From Scytalidium lignicola (lineage: Eukaryota > Ascomycota > Leotiomycetes): a stretch of 64,000 nt of DNA. Below, piece after piece: positions 49,131 to 60,497 of the stretch. The notes below the pieces were generated by a model. That model was not told the origin of the DNA. It worked only from the letters and a program-made list of their open reading frames with translations, and searched no databases. Each line of letters begins with the position of its first letter. Within the stretch, counting starts at the first letter, position 1. The position numbers and the translations under genes are program-made. The stretch lies in NCBI GenBank assembly GCA_002812745.2, contig NCSJ02000008.1:245106-309105 (forward strand), given 5' to 3'.

Positions 49131-52100
49131 ATGCAGTCCTCCTTTGAGAATCGCGGATCAACAGCAACAAAGCGCCTCGGCGTCTCTCTGAACGTCGACA
49201 CTGGCTACAAACGGGAACAGCAGGATATCTCTCCTCCAGAGACACCCACCGAACCAATGCCACAGCAGAACCAGCGTAAGATTAGCCCGGCCATGTGGGC
49301 GCTTAAGCAACGCCCCGGTCCGCGAGAGACCTTCCTCGACGACATCACCCCAATTGACCCGGCAAATCGAGATGTCGCCGCAGCACGACGTCCAGAGAAC
49401 AGAGACTCGCATGATCTGTCTCTATCTCCCCGCGAGGTGACGCGAGATTCGTTAGTCGACCACATGCTGCTCTCCCTCGACCAATTCTCCCTGTTTACAG
49501 ACAGCGACCCTTTGGGGCCCAGGAAGTTCGAAGACGACAGGTTGTATTCTTCATTTGGTGATGACGAGGGCTACCAGGCGGCTTCCAATTTTGCGGCGCG
49601 AGGGACCCCCCGAGGACATGCATACTCGTACAGCTCGGACTATGAGAACGCCGACGATGCGAGTCGATACTCTTCAGGTCAAACATCTCGCGGACGAAGA
49701 AGCAATAGCAGCTCGAATTTCCAGTCGAGCTTGGCCAGAATAAACAGTTTACGCAACGGACAGCTACCACAAAGACCGATACACTCGCGAAGCGGGAAAG
49801 GGAGCAAGGCGAGTAGTGCGGGAAGTGTGGATCTAGGATACGCGCAGGTTACGGGCACTCAACGTTGGGCACATGGGCTAGCTGGACGGTCATCCAGCTT
49901 TGATTACGGCACTGAACGCCCTGCACTGGGCAGTCGATCTGCTACGATGGTTCACCAAACGAATCCCGGTGCTTCACCACTCTCGCCATACGATTACGAC
50001 GCCGCTCCGACCCCGACAGTTCCTGGTGGACCTCGAAGAGCTCGTCCCAGCTCGCCGGTCGTGCTACCTCACATCGACCAGACGAGAATCGAGCCTGTAC
50101 CCACGAAACTCGAACGCAAGAGGAGTACGAGATCCTCCAGGAGTGCATACAAAGGAAAGACTCTGTTGACTTCGGCCTCCGTATCGAGGTTTGAATATAA
50201 TTTGCATGACCAAGATACCGAGTTACCCCCTATGCCGGCCTTTATGAAAGATCCAGCTCCATCACCATCGGTTTCGTATATCAAGTCGGCCAAAGACCAG
50301 CCGTCGCCAACCCCACAGACGAAAGAGCGGCCGGGCTTTTTTAGGAGAGTTTTTGGCTCGTCGAAAAATCATCCTCCAGCCCCACAAGAATCTCCAGCTT
50401 CCAATGTCTCCAGCCCAGGGCCAGCGCCAGCAGACCGACCAGGAACCAGACAGTATCGCGCTGCAAGCCAGCCCAAGAACCAGACTGCACCTCCTTCGCG
50501 CGAAGCGTCTACGCCGTCCAAGGAATCAACACCTCATGTGCTCTCAAAAAAACCATCATCGTTCTTTCGTCGTCGAAAAAAGTCGATGTCAGAACCTGAG
50601 CCACCGTTACCGCGTGCCCAACTCCAGCAAATCCATTTGCCACCTGATAAAGACCTCTCGAATATCATAGCCCTCGATAGCCCTTCGAATAGCCTGAGGC
50701 AGGTTATGAATCCGTATCTTCGAAATTCTGTTCTGAGTCCCACGGAGTCTCAGCCTTCTAGCAAGTCTGAGCAGAATGCTGGGGATGAAACTGAAGAGAA
50801 AGAGCGTTACGCAAGGGGTTTCTCCCCAGATTACGAGCCGGATAAGAACGCCACAATTCGCACAGTCGAGCAACGACCTAAGAAAGAAAATGACAATTCA
50901 GGTTATGAATCCATGCAGAAATCTACCTCGTCTTTAAATCCAAATGCGGGGCATGCTCGTGATGGACGTTCCAATTCCAATTCTGATCGCGATATCACGT
51001 TCCTGCAGGATGCTAGTGATAACGATCCCGATGGGCAGAGTACCAAGTCTCAATCGACACCGGCTCCAAAGGATAAATTCTCACTGGATCCAACCTGGAC
51101 CCCTCCATCCGCAGCGGCAGCAAGAGACAAGGGACGAGGTAGTGAGAACGACAGGACCCAGTCAATGCGCGCTCAGACTCTCGGGAAGCCTGAGCCGGCC
51201 AAGCTTACATCACCGTCGGAGTCTCAAAAGTCTACCCCAGCCTCCAAGGCGAGCGAGAATAAGGCAGCTAAGCCCTCCGCAAATAACGAAGAATGGGTTA
51301 TATTATCTCCAAGATCTCCACTGTCATCCAAACCATCGAATCTGAAATCTCCTCTGGAGAAAAATGGACAGAGGATGTGGTTGGAAGCCTCATCGTCGGA
51401 AGAATCACTGATCGAATCATCGAAGCTCGCTTTACCAGGAGAGAGAGGAAGCGCTTATGGGGCAATGACTGGATCAACTGATACGGTATACAAGTCTGCG
51501 ACAAGCCTGCCTATCGTACAAATTGAGGGGCAGGAGCACCACGCAGCATCAAGTCCAACTCAGGAACAAGCTACACCTCAGCCATCGGTACCGACAGAGG
51601 ATGATCGAAATAGAGCATTCATGATCTACAGTGGTAATGAAGATTTTATTCAGAAGGAGAAGGCCGCAGCATGGATGGGAGATGAAAGTCCCGTCAGGAC
51701 TAGGACTCTAGTTGCATATATGGAGTTGTTCAACTTCGCTAATATGAGTATACTCGCGGGATTGAGAAATCTTTGTGGCAACTTGATTTTGAGAGCGGAA
51801 AGTCAACAGGTTGATCGAATCTTGGATGCATTTGCGAAAAGATGGTGCCAATGTAATCCTAATCATGGATTTAAAGTTACTGGTAGGTTTTTTTTCTTTC
51901 TTTTCCACGGACCCCCCTTTTTTGGAGGCAACTTTACTGACGCAGGCAAACAAAAAAATAGACGTTGTTCACACAATCTGTTACTCAATCCTCCTACTTA
52001 ATACTGATCTTCATATGGCCGATATCGATCAAAAGATGACTCGGAATCAATTCATCAAGAATACAATGCCCACAGTGAGACAAAGCGTAGATGATGCTGC

Positions 52101-54016
52101 TCCTGAGGCTTTTGTTACTGGAAAAAGCCAGGCCTTTAGTCAAGATGCTCCCCCCAAACAAGGTGATGCAACTCAAAAAGCGGAAAGGTCTTCTATTGAC
52201 GATCAACCTACATGGAGAACGTCATTCAAGCCACCAGGACGAACTAATACAGATCCTGACGGCCCGAGGGGCAGCTCCACGGCGGTGGACGCTGACTCAA
52301 CCACAGATAATTGTGGACCGCTGATTAAGGCTCCCTTTAATGGGCCCCTAAAAGCTTGGGAGGCACAGGTGGAAATTGTTCTCAAGGATTTCTACAATTC
52401 GATTCGTAACGAGCGTCTCCCACTGCACGGTGCGCCGATTGATAAACCGCAAGCTCATGCCCCTTCATCCAACTCTCTAGCTGTGTTTGCAAACGGAGTT
52501 TTGCGACGTACTCCTAGCGTGTTGAGCAAAGCACCTTCAGAATCTGCCAGCTTTGTGAGAGGTAGAACAGCAGATACTGTCCGTGGAAATGGCAAATGGG
52601 CGAATAAGAACCGGTCACGGCCTCGTCTGTATCCCAATTCGGGATTGGGATCGAGTCGAACCAGCTTAGATGATCAATCGCTATGGAGTCCTTCTATGTC
52701 TTCTAGCACCTGGAGTAAGTACTCTCTTGGGAAAACTCAAGCATCATCGATGTCGGTTGACTCTCTTGGTACAACAGCATTAGGAGATTTCCACCAGTCT
52801 ATCGGATTCGCAAACGCTATCAGTCAGGCAATTATTCGGGAGGAACATCCAGGCACTTCAGGCAGCAACGGCAGTGATCGTGATGATTCTCGTGTAGCAC
52901 CATTGCTGGAAGATGATTCTCTCGAACTTCACGGCTCTCCATGGGCAAAGGAAGGTATTGTCAAGCACAAACACCATCTCGAGTCCGTAGACAAGAGAGC
53001 AAAGGACCGTAACTGGAGCGAGATATTTGCTGTCATCGAGAAGGGTTATATGAGTCTCTTCTCCTTCTCTACCAAGAGCCTACGCAACAAACCCAAAGCC
53101 AAGGGCAGGGGGGCAGTCGTCGGCGGTGGGAACTGGCAAGAGAATGCTGAAAGCTTGGGATCTTTCTTACTGAGGCAGACCGTTGCCAGCGTACTACCTC
53201 CGCCAGGTTATTCTAAGTCACGTCCTCATGTCTGGGCTCTATCATTACCTACTGGAGCCGTCCACCTTTTCCAGGTTGGTACTCCAGAGATCGTCAAAGA
53301 ATTCGTGTCAACAGCGAATTACTGGAGTGCGCGGCTGTCCAACCATCCTCTCGTCGGCGCTATGTCTAACGTAGAATACGGGTGGTCAGATGCAGTCATT
53401 AATAACGCGTTGGTGACTGCCATCAACGAGGCATCTTCTAATACCCCTGGCAGGCCATCTACGGGTGGGCAAAGGCCAAGCATAGCAGGTTCTATGAGGT
53501 CAAGCAGTCTTGATCAGGGTTACAGTAATATGAGCATGAGAGCGAGGTTACCTGGAGACAGGATCACCATTTCAGACTGGGCACCTCCGACGCAGAATTT
53601 GCGCTCCAGTAATTTGATGGAAATGGATCAGTTAAAATCCTTGATGACTTATGTGGCCGGAATCGAGAAAGAGCTCCAAAATCACAACCAATTGCGGAGC
53701 CCGATGTTACTTGCTGTAAGTCTTCTTTCTCTCCTTTTTTCGGCTTTGCCTCTTTTTTCTTCTAAATTCAAAGACTAACGAGAACTAGTTCACGCCACGA
53801 CACGTGAATTCCCAAAAGGCGATGGCAAACTGGGAGAAGAAATCTTCATACTTGCTCAGGGAGATCGTCAAATTCGGCACGTACATTGATTCTTTGCAGG
53901 CGGCTGAAGCTGCTAAAAAGAGAATATATGCCGAGCGTGCTGCAGAGAGAGCGCTGGCCGAGGGAGGATATGAGGATGACGATGACGAGGGCGATATAAC
54001 GCTGAGACCTGAGTGA
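49131..54016 (+). CDS. Sec7-PH domain Arf guanine nucleotide exchange factor, Syt1-like (3 exons)
   Basis: Exons 49131-51882, 51962-53715 and 53789-54016 give 1577 aa. It activates Arf/Arl GTPases at Golgi/endosomal membranes, as inferred from the Sec7 domain and resemblance to yeast Syt1. Residues 1-800 are Ser/Pro/Lys-rich and probably disordered, with patches such as RPGFFRRVFGSSKN and KKPSSFFRRRKKS. The Sec7 domain spans about 824-957. It contains YMELFNFANMSILAGLRNLC, then the catalytic glutamate in RAESQQVDRILDAF, CQCNP, and the second motif VHTICYSILLLNTDLHMADI with KMTRNQFIKN. Intron 1 cuts between the two motifs. A PH domain follows at about 1245-1385 (KHKHHLESVDKRAKDRNWSE, GYMSLFSFSTKSL, RPHVWALSLPTGAVHLFQV). 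The C-terminus is a coiled coil (KAMANWEKKSSYLLREIVKF) and an acidic end. Confidence 0.9.
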
Positions 54017-54745
54017 CTAGACATCTCACTCAAAATTTCTCCTTAGGACTTATCTTATAGGTCCACTTTCTACGCAAAATCAATCGACAAAAAGCAACCT
54101 TTCCTTTATTGTAATAATATGGCGTACTATGGGAGGGATAAAGACACTTTCTTGGGCGCAAATTGTCTCTTTGTTTCGGCTGCCATATAATATTTTCCTT
54201 CTCACACTCTCTTATCTTGTATTATTTATTAATTCCTGGCGGCAGCGTGTTTGTTTTTGCTCTGATTTTACATCCTGTGTTTGTTTTCCATTTTATACCT
54301 TTTTGCATGTGGCGCAGCAGCAGTTCAGCCTGGATAGATGTATATTCGATGGTGAAGATCAGCCTTTTGATTTTTTTTTTGTTTGGTGGAATGGAATTAG
54401 GATGGAGCTCGAGTATGAAGTTGTTACGACCCTCTGACGATATTGAAAGATGGATGCGTCCGTTTTCTTTAAATTTTTTTCTTGTTTTGAGCAGGGATAA
54501 AGTTTTTGTTGTGTTTTGGTCAACGTACGCATATAGGATATTGGTCTAGGTACGAGAAAATGAATTGAATGTGATATATTCAGAGTAGTCAATGATATTG
54601 TGCACAGTCTTGATTTCATGGTGAAGCTGGATATTCAAGAACCACTTTATGATCAGCCTCTGTAGATTGATCCATGATGACATTGATCAAGTATCAATTA
54701 GTCGAATACCAACATCAACCTCCCACCTTCCCAGGATCTCCTCTA
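54017..54745. other. Convergent 3' spacer
   Basis: This 729-bp T-rich spacer lies between the Sec7 gene and the convergent dehalogenase-like gene. I see nothing in it. Confidence 0.5.
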
Positions 54746-55809
54746 TTACGACCTCCTCCCCTCCTCCCACCCCGAAATCCTCTCCACCACCTCCCCAATC
54801 CCGCTCACCACAACCGTCGGACCCTCAAACCCCAAAACCCCCGCCAACCCATCAACCCACCCCTTCCCACCACGATCCACCCACGCAGCCCTCATACCGA
54901 CATTCAACGCACCCACGACATCAAACGGATTACTAGTAACAAGCCACATATCGCCCATCCCCACGCCTCTCAACTCCTCGTCAGCATTCCTCTCTCCATC
55001 GGCCTGCACAGCAGATAGTAGACCCTCGTAGACGCAGCGCGCTGGTTTAAACGCCCGGGCGGATTTCCCATCCGCGTACGCTTCTCCTGAGTTTCCTCCC
55101 ACGCCTAGGATTTTATCGATGGTGATTAGGTCTCTGAATGGCCCAGTAGGCCTTGAACTTGAGCTTGACCAGGATTTCAACCCTTCGCTCTGCTCCACAC
55201 TCGCTCTGACCATCTCGAGGTTTCCGTTTGAGAATATGTATGCTGATAGCCGGTCGCGGGCTGCGGATAGGGCTTCGAGTCCGGAGGGTACGTCGGGGAA
55301 GACGGAGAGGGAGTTGTAGGATTGCATGAGGGAGGTTAGGATTGGGTCTGGGAGGGTGAGGGAGTGGTCGGCTAGGGCGTGGCGGAGGGCGGAGAGGGTT
55401 AGGGTGGAGAAGGAGGCGTATCTGGCTAAATTTTATGGAAAGGGGGGTGGATAGTTAGTTTTAAGTATTGATTGTTTCCTTGATTTGATTTGGGAAGAAA
55501 TTGGGATATAATTTGGTATTCTTTATGAATTGAGGGAATCTCCTCCCTCAATGCTTTGTTTAGGAACATAAACTTGAGTGATAGAAAAAAGGAAGGAAGG
55601 AAAAGGATAAGCTGAGTGGAAAACAGAGCAAGCAACTTACACATGCATGTCATCCTCCACGAGTACTCAAGCTGATACCGTCTCCATAACGCTGCAACCT
55701 CGTTCGCTTTCGACTCACTGCCAATGTGCTTGGCCAATTCTTTCGCAATGGACTCCGTTGAGAGCAGTGTGCCGTAGAGGTCAAATGCTATTACTGTCTT
55801 GGAGGGCAT
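54746..55809 (-). CDS. HAD hydrolase, haloacid dehalogenase type II-like (2 exons)
   Basis: This belongs to the L-2-haloacid dehalogenase subfamily of HAD hydrolases. Exons 55809-55641 and 55425-54746 give 282 aa. HAD motif I is IAFDLYGTLLST (about 7-18), with the nucleophilic Asp and the aromatic Tyr usual in dehalogenases. EVAALWRRYQLEYSWRM and SRYASFSTLTLSALRHAL are the cap-domain signatures. Motif II is YIFSNGN, motif III lies in DGKSARAFKPARCVYEG, and motif IV in MWLVTSNPFDVVGALNVGM. The acceptor was placed so that the junction codon gives TCMSRYAS, matching family order. The fungal members are common and mostly of unknown substrate; true dehalogenation is unproven. The exon 2 segment is strikingly GC-rich with biased codons relative to the spacer around it. 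Confidence 0.85.
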
Positions 55810-56129
55810 TTTCTCGGATTGAGCTTTTTCGCCTCCCTTTCCCTCTTTTCTTCTTTGTCCTTAAAGAAAATTGTTCAATGAGGAGGATATTGACGTTAAG
55901 AAATACCCTGGAGAATTTTTTTTTAAATTGATATTTGAGCTCTATCAATGAATGGGATGGAGTAGAGCTATTCCCGTTCTAGATAATGTACTAACTACGT
56001 CAGCGGGGTGCTTTGAAGTGGGATGATATCCGAACTTGCGCCGTCTTTGACCGAGGTTGGAAAATGCTTGCTGAATGGTACATTTAACAATTCTTTTATC
56101 CTTTTAGATTAAGACTTATTCCTTAAATA
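55810..56129. other. Short spacer, promoter of the HAD gene
   Basis: This 320-bp AT-rich stretch lies upstream of the minus-strand HAD gene. No coding signal was seen. Confidence 0.5.
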
Positions 56130-56526
56130 CTATAGGTTATAGATAGAAATGTCTCTTTTATATATAAATTTACCTAGCAAGTAACAAGTCAATGCCGTTG
56201 TCATTCGTAGCCTAGCTATATAACGAAAGGTATTACTGTACTTGCTCCAATATCCCATCCAAGCATAATCCAACGCCATGCCCATAACAAACATAAATCC
56301 GCCATAGATAATGCGAGTAAACAGATAAACCAACATCTTCCAAAGATCCAAATCATAATGAACTGAACAAGTTAAGCGTAAGACGACGTCACCAGTTCCG
56401 TGTCCAGTTGAAAGCAAAGTCGCCATGCAAGTAAAACCAGTCAAAGTGATGAATAGCCATGCAATATCACTCCAAAACGCCAGTCGTATAACCACACATA
56501 ATAAATGAGAGATAATTGTCAAAATC
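56130..56526 (-). pseudogene. Relic of a fungal rhodopsin-like (Pth11/SAT4-type) membrane protein
   Basis: A frame open for about 130 codons abuts the invertase stop codon. Its content is strongly hydrophobic and matches the order of a fungal rhodopsin-domain protein. First comes LLCVVIRLAFWSDIAWLF (like the usual helix ending before a GWDDY motif). Then come STGHGTGDVV (like THYGLG) and LWKMLVYLFTRIIYGGFMFV (like a LKLxYxxQILYxLxL helix), and WMGYWSKY follows. There is no ATG at the left end: the in-frame codon beside the invertase stop is GTG and a stop precedes it. The first ATG leaves only about 98 aa, without helices 1-2 and 5-7. I infer a truncated relic. A small real gene or chance hydrophobic frame cannot be excluded. 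Confidence 0.4.
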
Positions 56527-58468
56527 TCAGCTGCTCCACCCACTCTTCAATCCCCAAGCCTCAAACCCAACCCCGCTCCCGTCTCCGAGACCCGCAACAT
56601 TCAAACTCATCGTATCCAAGCCCCCTTTGGGGAAGAAGATCATAGTCCCGGCATCCACGCCACCGTTCAGGAAGACTTCCAGAATAGTGCGATCAATGAC
56701 GCCATTAAGAGTGTAGGCTTGAGTCTTGATTTGTCTTGTGTATGGAGAGAATTGGACTTGATTGGTTGTGGAGAAAGAGCGCCGGGAGAGAGAAGTGCTG
56801 GATAAAGGGACGAGATTCGATTTTGTGAACGCGGTGACCTCGAAGCTTGTGGTCCAGGAAGTTATGTTGGCTCTTGACATGCTGAATGTAGCACTGGATC
56901 CATCCAGAGTTAGCCCCAAGCTGATACTTTCACTAGTAGTACTGCTCGAAAAAATGAGTTGTACAGTCTCGTTCCCATTGGTTTGACCGGCTGTTGTGAG
57001 ATTGACGGAGAAACTAATGGCACCAGAGGCTAGGGTCGAGTAGTCAATCGCCATCCCTCCGTTTCCCAGATCTTGCTCCGACGACAAGAGGCTATCATGC
57101 ATTGGAGTGATATCAACCGGTTCAGAAATGAGGTCGTATCCAGAAGAGGTTATATTAGCAAAGTAGTGTGTCCTTGCCACGCTCATAGCGCTTATCCATC
57201 CCTCGGCCGTGCCAGTAGGTACATTTGTGGCGTAAGATAAACTTGTAGCCCATGAGATGGATATTGGTTTATTTGCAGCTGCGGAACCAAGTTCATAAAA
57301 GAATGCCGTAGCGTAAGTGTCTTGCCCGAAATCCATATACCTGGTCGCAAGATCGTCGACGGGAAAGAAGTGTGTGCCATTGAATGTGCCTGGGAAGTAT
57401 TTTACCCCTGAGCTGCCGTTAGGGCCGCCTGCGGAGGTTGAGATAGCTAGTAGGTAGTAGTCATTGTTTGGTGCTGCGGAAGGGGAAGTTTGAAACGGCA
57501 TAGGCACGAATTGAGGACATTCAAAAGCTGCAGGTACCCCTGGATTTGTAAAGGTCGAGACCTGTGTCCAGGATGTGAGATTTTCGCTGGTGTAGAAGGC
57601 TATGAATCTCTCGTCTGCGTGGCTAACCACCATGACCCAATGGTTGGTGGGCTCATGCCAGATGACCTTTGGGTCACGGAAGCCGTGCTGGTTGAGGGAG
57701 ATGATCGGGTTCTCGGCGTATTTAGTGAACGTGTAGCCTCCGTCATGAGAATAGGCTACGGCTTGAGCCTCTTGGGCATTGGTGTAGTTCGTATAGAAAG
57801 CCACAATGCCGTTTGATTGGTTAGGGAAGAACCCGGATGTGTTGTTCACATCAATGACTATACTGCCGGACCAGACTGCCCCGTAAGAATCACCCGAGAT
57901 GGCGATGGGTTGATTGGACCAGGTATAGAGGTCATTGGAGGTTGCATGGCCCCAATCTTTGAGCGCTCCTGGGTTGAGAGTTGGGGCATCTAGCGAGCAT
58001 TAGATTTGAGTTTTTGAGATCGAGTCCGAACTATACGAATTATACATGGGTAAACATGAGACACGTGAGACGTATTTAAGTCACGAGGAATCAGATGCTG
58101 CAAAGAAACCAGCAAAATACTCATAAACAAGAGCATAATGATATGATGTAAATAATATAAAAATTAAAGCAAAACTCACACTGATAGTACATATGCCAAA
58201 GCCCATCCTCATCCCTAAACAACCCATTCGGATCATTCATGAAATCCTGAGGTGGTGTAAAATGAACCTGTGGTCTCCAGGGAAGATCATAGCTTGCATC
58301 ATCAGCTCTTGGAGTAGTAATGGCGCTTGTGAGCTGAAGTTGACTGTTTTGCTGTGCTGCTTCAACAACATCTGTTGGATGACGGTCCTGGCGAACACAT
58401 CGCTGCTGGCCTCCAAAGGTGGATTGCAAACCTAGGTATCCAAGGCTAGCACAGAGGACTGAACGCAT
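56527..58468 (-). CDS. GH32 invertase / beta-fructofuranosidase (2 exons)
   Basis: Secreted GH32 enzymes cleave sucrose or fructans by retaining hydrolysis. Exons 58468-58180 and 57989-56527 give 583 aa. The junction was set by GT-AG with phase 1, restoring MYYQYAPTLNPG. The nucleophile motif is DFMNDPNGLF (about 73-82). The transition-state-stabilising motif is GFRDPKVIWH and the acid/base motif is AFECPQF. All three catalytic residues are present. The N-terminus (MRSVLCASLGYLGLQSTFG) is hydrophobic enough for a weak signal peptide followed by a pro-region to about residue 55. Many N-glycosylation sequons (NNTS, NGS, NGT, NVT-like) fit an extracellular protein. The C-terminal beta-sandwich ends TILEVFLNGGVDAGTMIFFP. 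It may be transcribed toward the relic at 56130-56526. Confidence 0.93.
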
Positions 58469-60497
58469 TGCGTGATTCAGGTCTCTGGGATTTGGCGTAA
58501 GAAATGTCTTATATATGTCTATCTCAACATATACTCCGTATCAGCATGCAAATGCTGGACAAAAAAANTCCAGGTGATGAAAGTCAAAAATAATAAGAAG
58601 AAATGATAACTGCTGCGTGTTGTCGTTAAAGTAAACAATCCCGATACTAAACAATGGTCATCATCACGCTTACGGAGTGATGGGATGAAACTCGTTGCGC
58701 CGTCTTATTAAAGCAGACCAGACCCAATGCAACAGAAAAACAAAAAAAAGGACAAGGAATCACGGAAGGGAGTGCCTGTCTATATGTATATACTTGGCAC
58801 ACACAAAACGACGGGGATGAAGAGAGAACGTGCGAGGAGAGGGATCAGAAAAGGATTGGAACGATAGAACGAGAGGGAGAGAGAGAGTTGATGGAAAGTG
58901 GGCATGACGACGAGGAGGTTGGCAGTGGAGCATCTAGAAGCCCATCTGGGGTAGGTTAGCGCTGGTCAAATGTATCACGAGGTCTTACTGAGACTGGGGG
59001 ATTTGCGGGGGTCTCGTGGCACAGTTGTAGGCTGCTTAGGGGTATTTAGAGGCGCTTAAGGGATGTTTAGGGGACGTTCACAGGTGGCTCAGAGGGCTAC
59101 AGCGCCTGGACCACAGTCAGGAATAGGCTTGTCCCCCAGGGCATTGGTTGGAGCCACAGGCTGGAGCAGCATCACGTGACACTGTCTTCCACCCCTCAGC
59201 GGGGTAATTAGATGCTCGACCTTCTGTTTCTGGACGATGCTTGTTGTCGATCTGAAATTCGGCCATCAGCTGGACGCTCAAGCTTTTATAGCAATGTCAC
59301 GTATACCGTGATATACGCGGGAATGCTTTGTTATGATCGCATGGTGGGATCCTCCCAGCGCTTCTGAGTTGCGAGACGGGATGGAGGCCAAGGCAGAAGG
59401 CATATACTACGGATAGTATACATATCCACCTCGGACCTTGAGCCGGTATGCTTCTTCCGAGAGACAACGCATGTAACGTTGAACCCACACTGTAATATAT
59501 GCATCAAGCCTAAACCATTGGCCATTCTTTGGATTATTTGCTGTCGTGCAGATCTCCATCCATCCATCTGTCTATACGTCCGGGCACAACTGGGCAGGAG
59601 TCTATTCATGCCGGCAGACCCCAAGCCCATATTCAGCTTTCTTCTTCCCCTCCTCTTCATCCTACAATTCAAGACCCTTGAAAAAAAAAAACCCACCGAC
59701 AAATTCCCCGACCAACTTTTCCCCTGAAACATTAACGTCATGTGCAAATGCAGGTCCGGATCAAGCCACACCTTAAGTTTACTCATGCCGTGCTATACCA
59801 AAGTGTGTGTCACTCAACTTGACATTCTCACTATTAACCTCCTCCACTCTCTAAAAGAGAAAATAAAATAGGAGATGGAAGGTATTATATGAGCACGAGT
59901 TATGTCTATCCTTTAGACTGAAGTGCTTCCCTCCACCTAGAGCTGTTCACTGGTTCCATGCTACAGAAAGGAGGTTAGACAGGTATCATCACATTCAATC
60001 CAAGAAACGCACTGGAAGGCTACTGCATTATCCAATTTATATCATTCCTCCACTCTTTCATTTCTATACTCTATCAATTATTCTAGTATATAAAAATATC
60101 CAAAGACTTTTTNAATATATATATACCAAAAAAAATATCCGCCATTCCAAATGCATTTGTTTTCTTTTGTTTCATACTCATATACTACATACTACATGAT
60201 ATATGAAAATAAAAATGATATCAAACGTCAAAACATCAAAAAACTAATCCTTGAAAAAAAAAAGCCAATACTCCTAGGCACCCCCCCAAAAATTCACACA
60301 AGCAACACAGTAACGGTATAGTTACACAAAGATCCTTCTATTCCCACTGCCTCTCTTCTCCTCCACTCTAGCCTTTTTTTTACCTGCTTTTCTATCACAT
60401 CTAGGTTGTTTTATTACCATCACAACCACCACCACCCACCATAAAAAGAAGATAAAAAAATCCCTCCTCCGGTAATAAACACCAGAATTTCTAACCC
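58469..60497. other. Gene-poor spacer (2.0 kb)
   Basis: No convincing gene was seen. An ambiguous base lies after an A run at 58568 and another after a T run at 60113. A GAGAGA purine tract occurs around 58868-58890. The 151-codon minus frame at 59331-59786 has no domain features. Confidence 0.5.

Noticed and set aside
59331..59786. 151-codon minus-strand frame
   Set aside because: It has no recognisable motif and irregular composition, and several overlapping frames of similar length exist.
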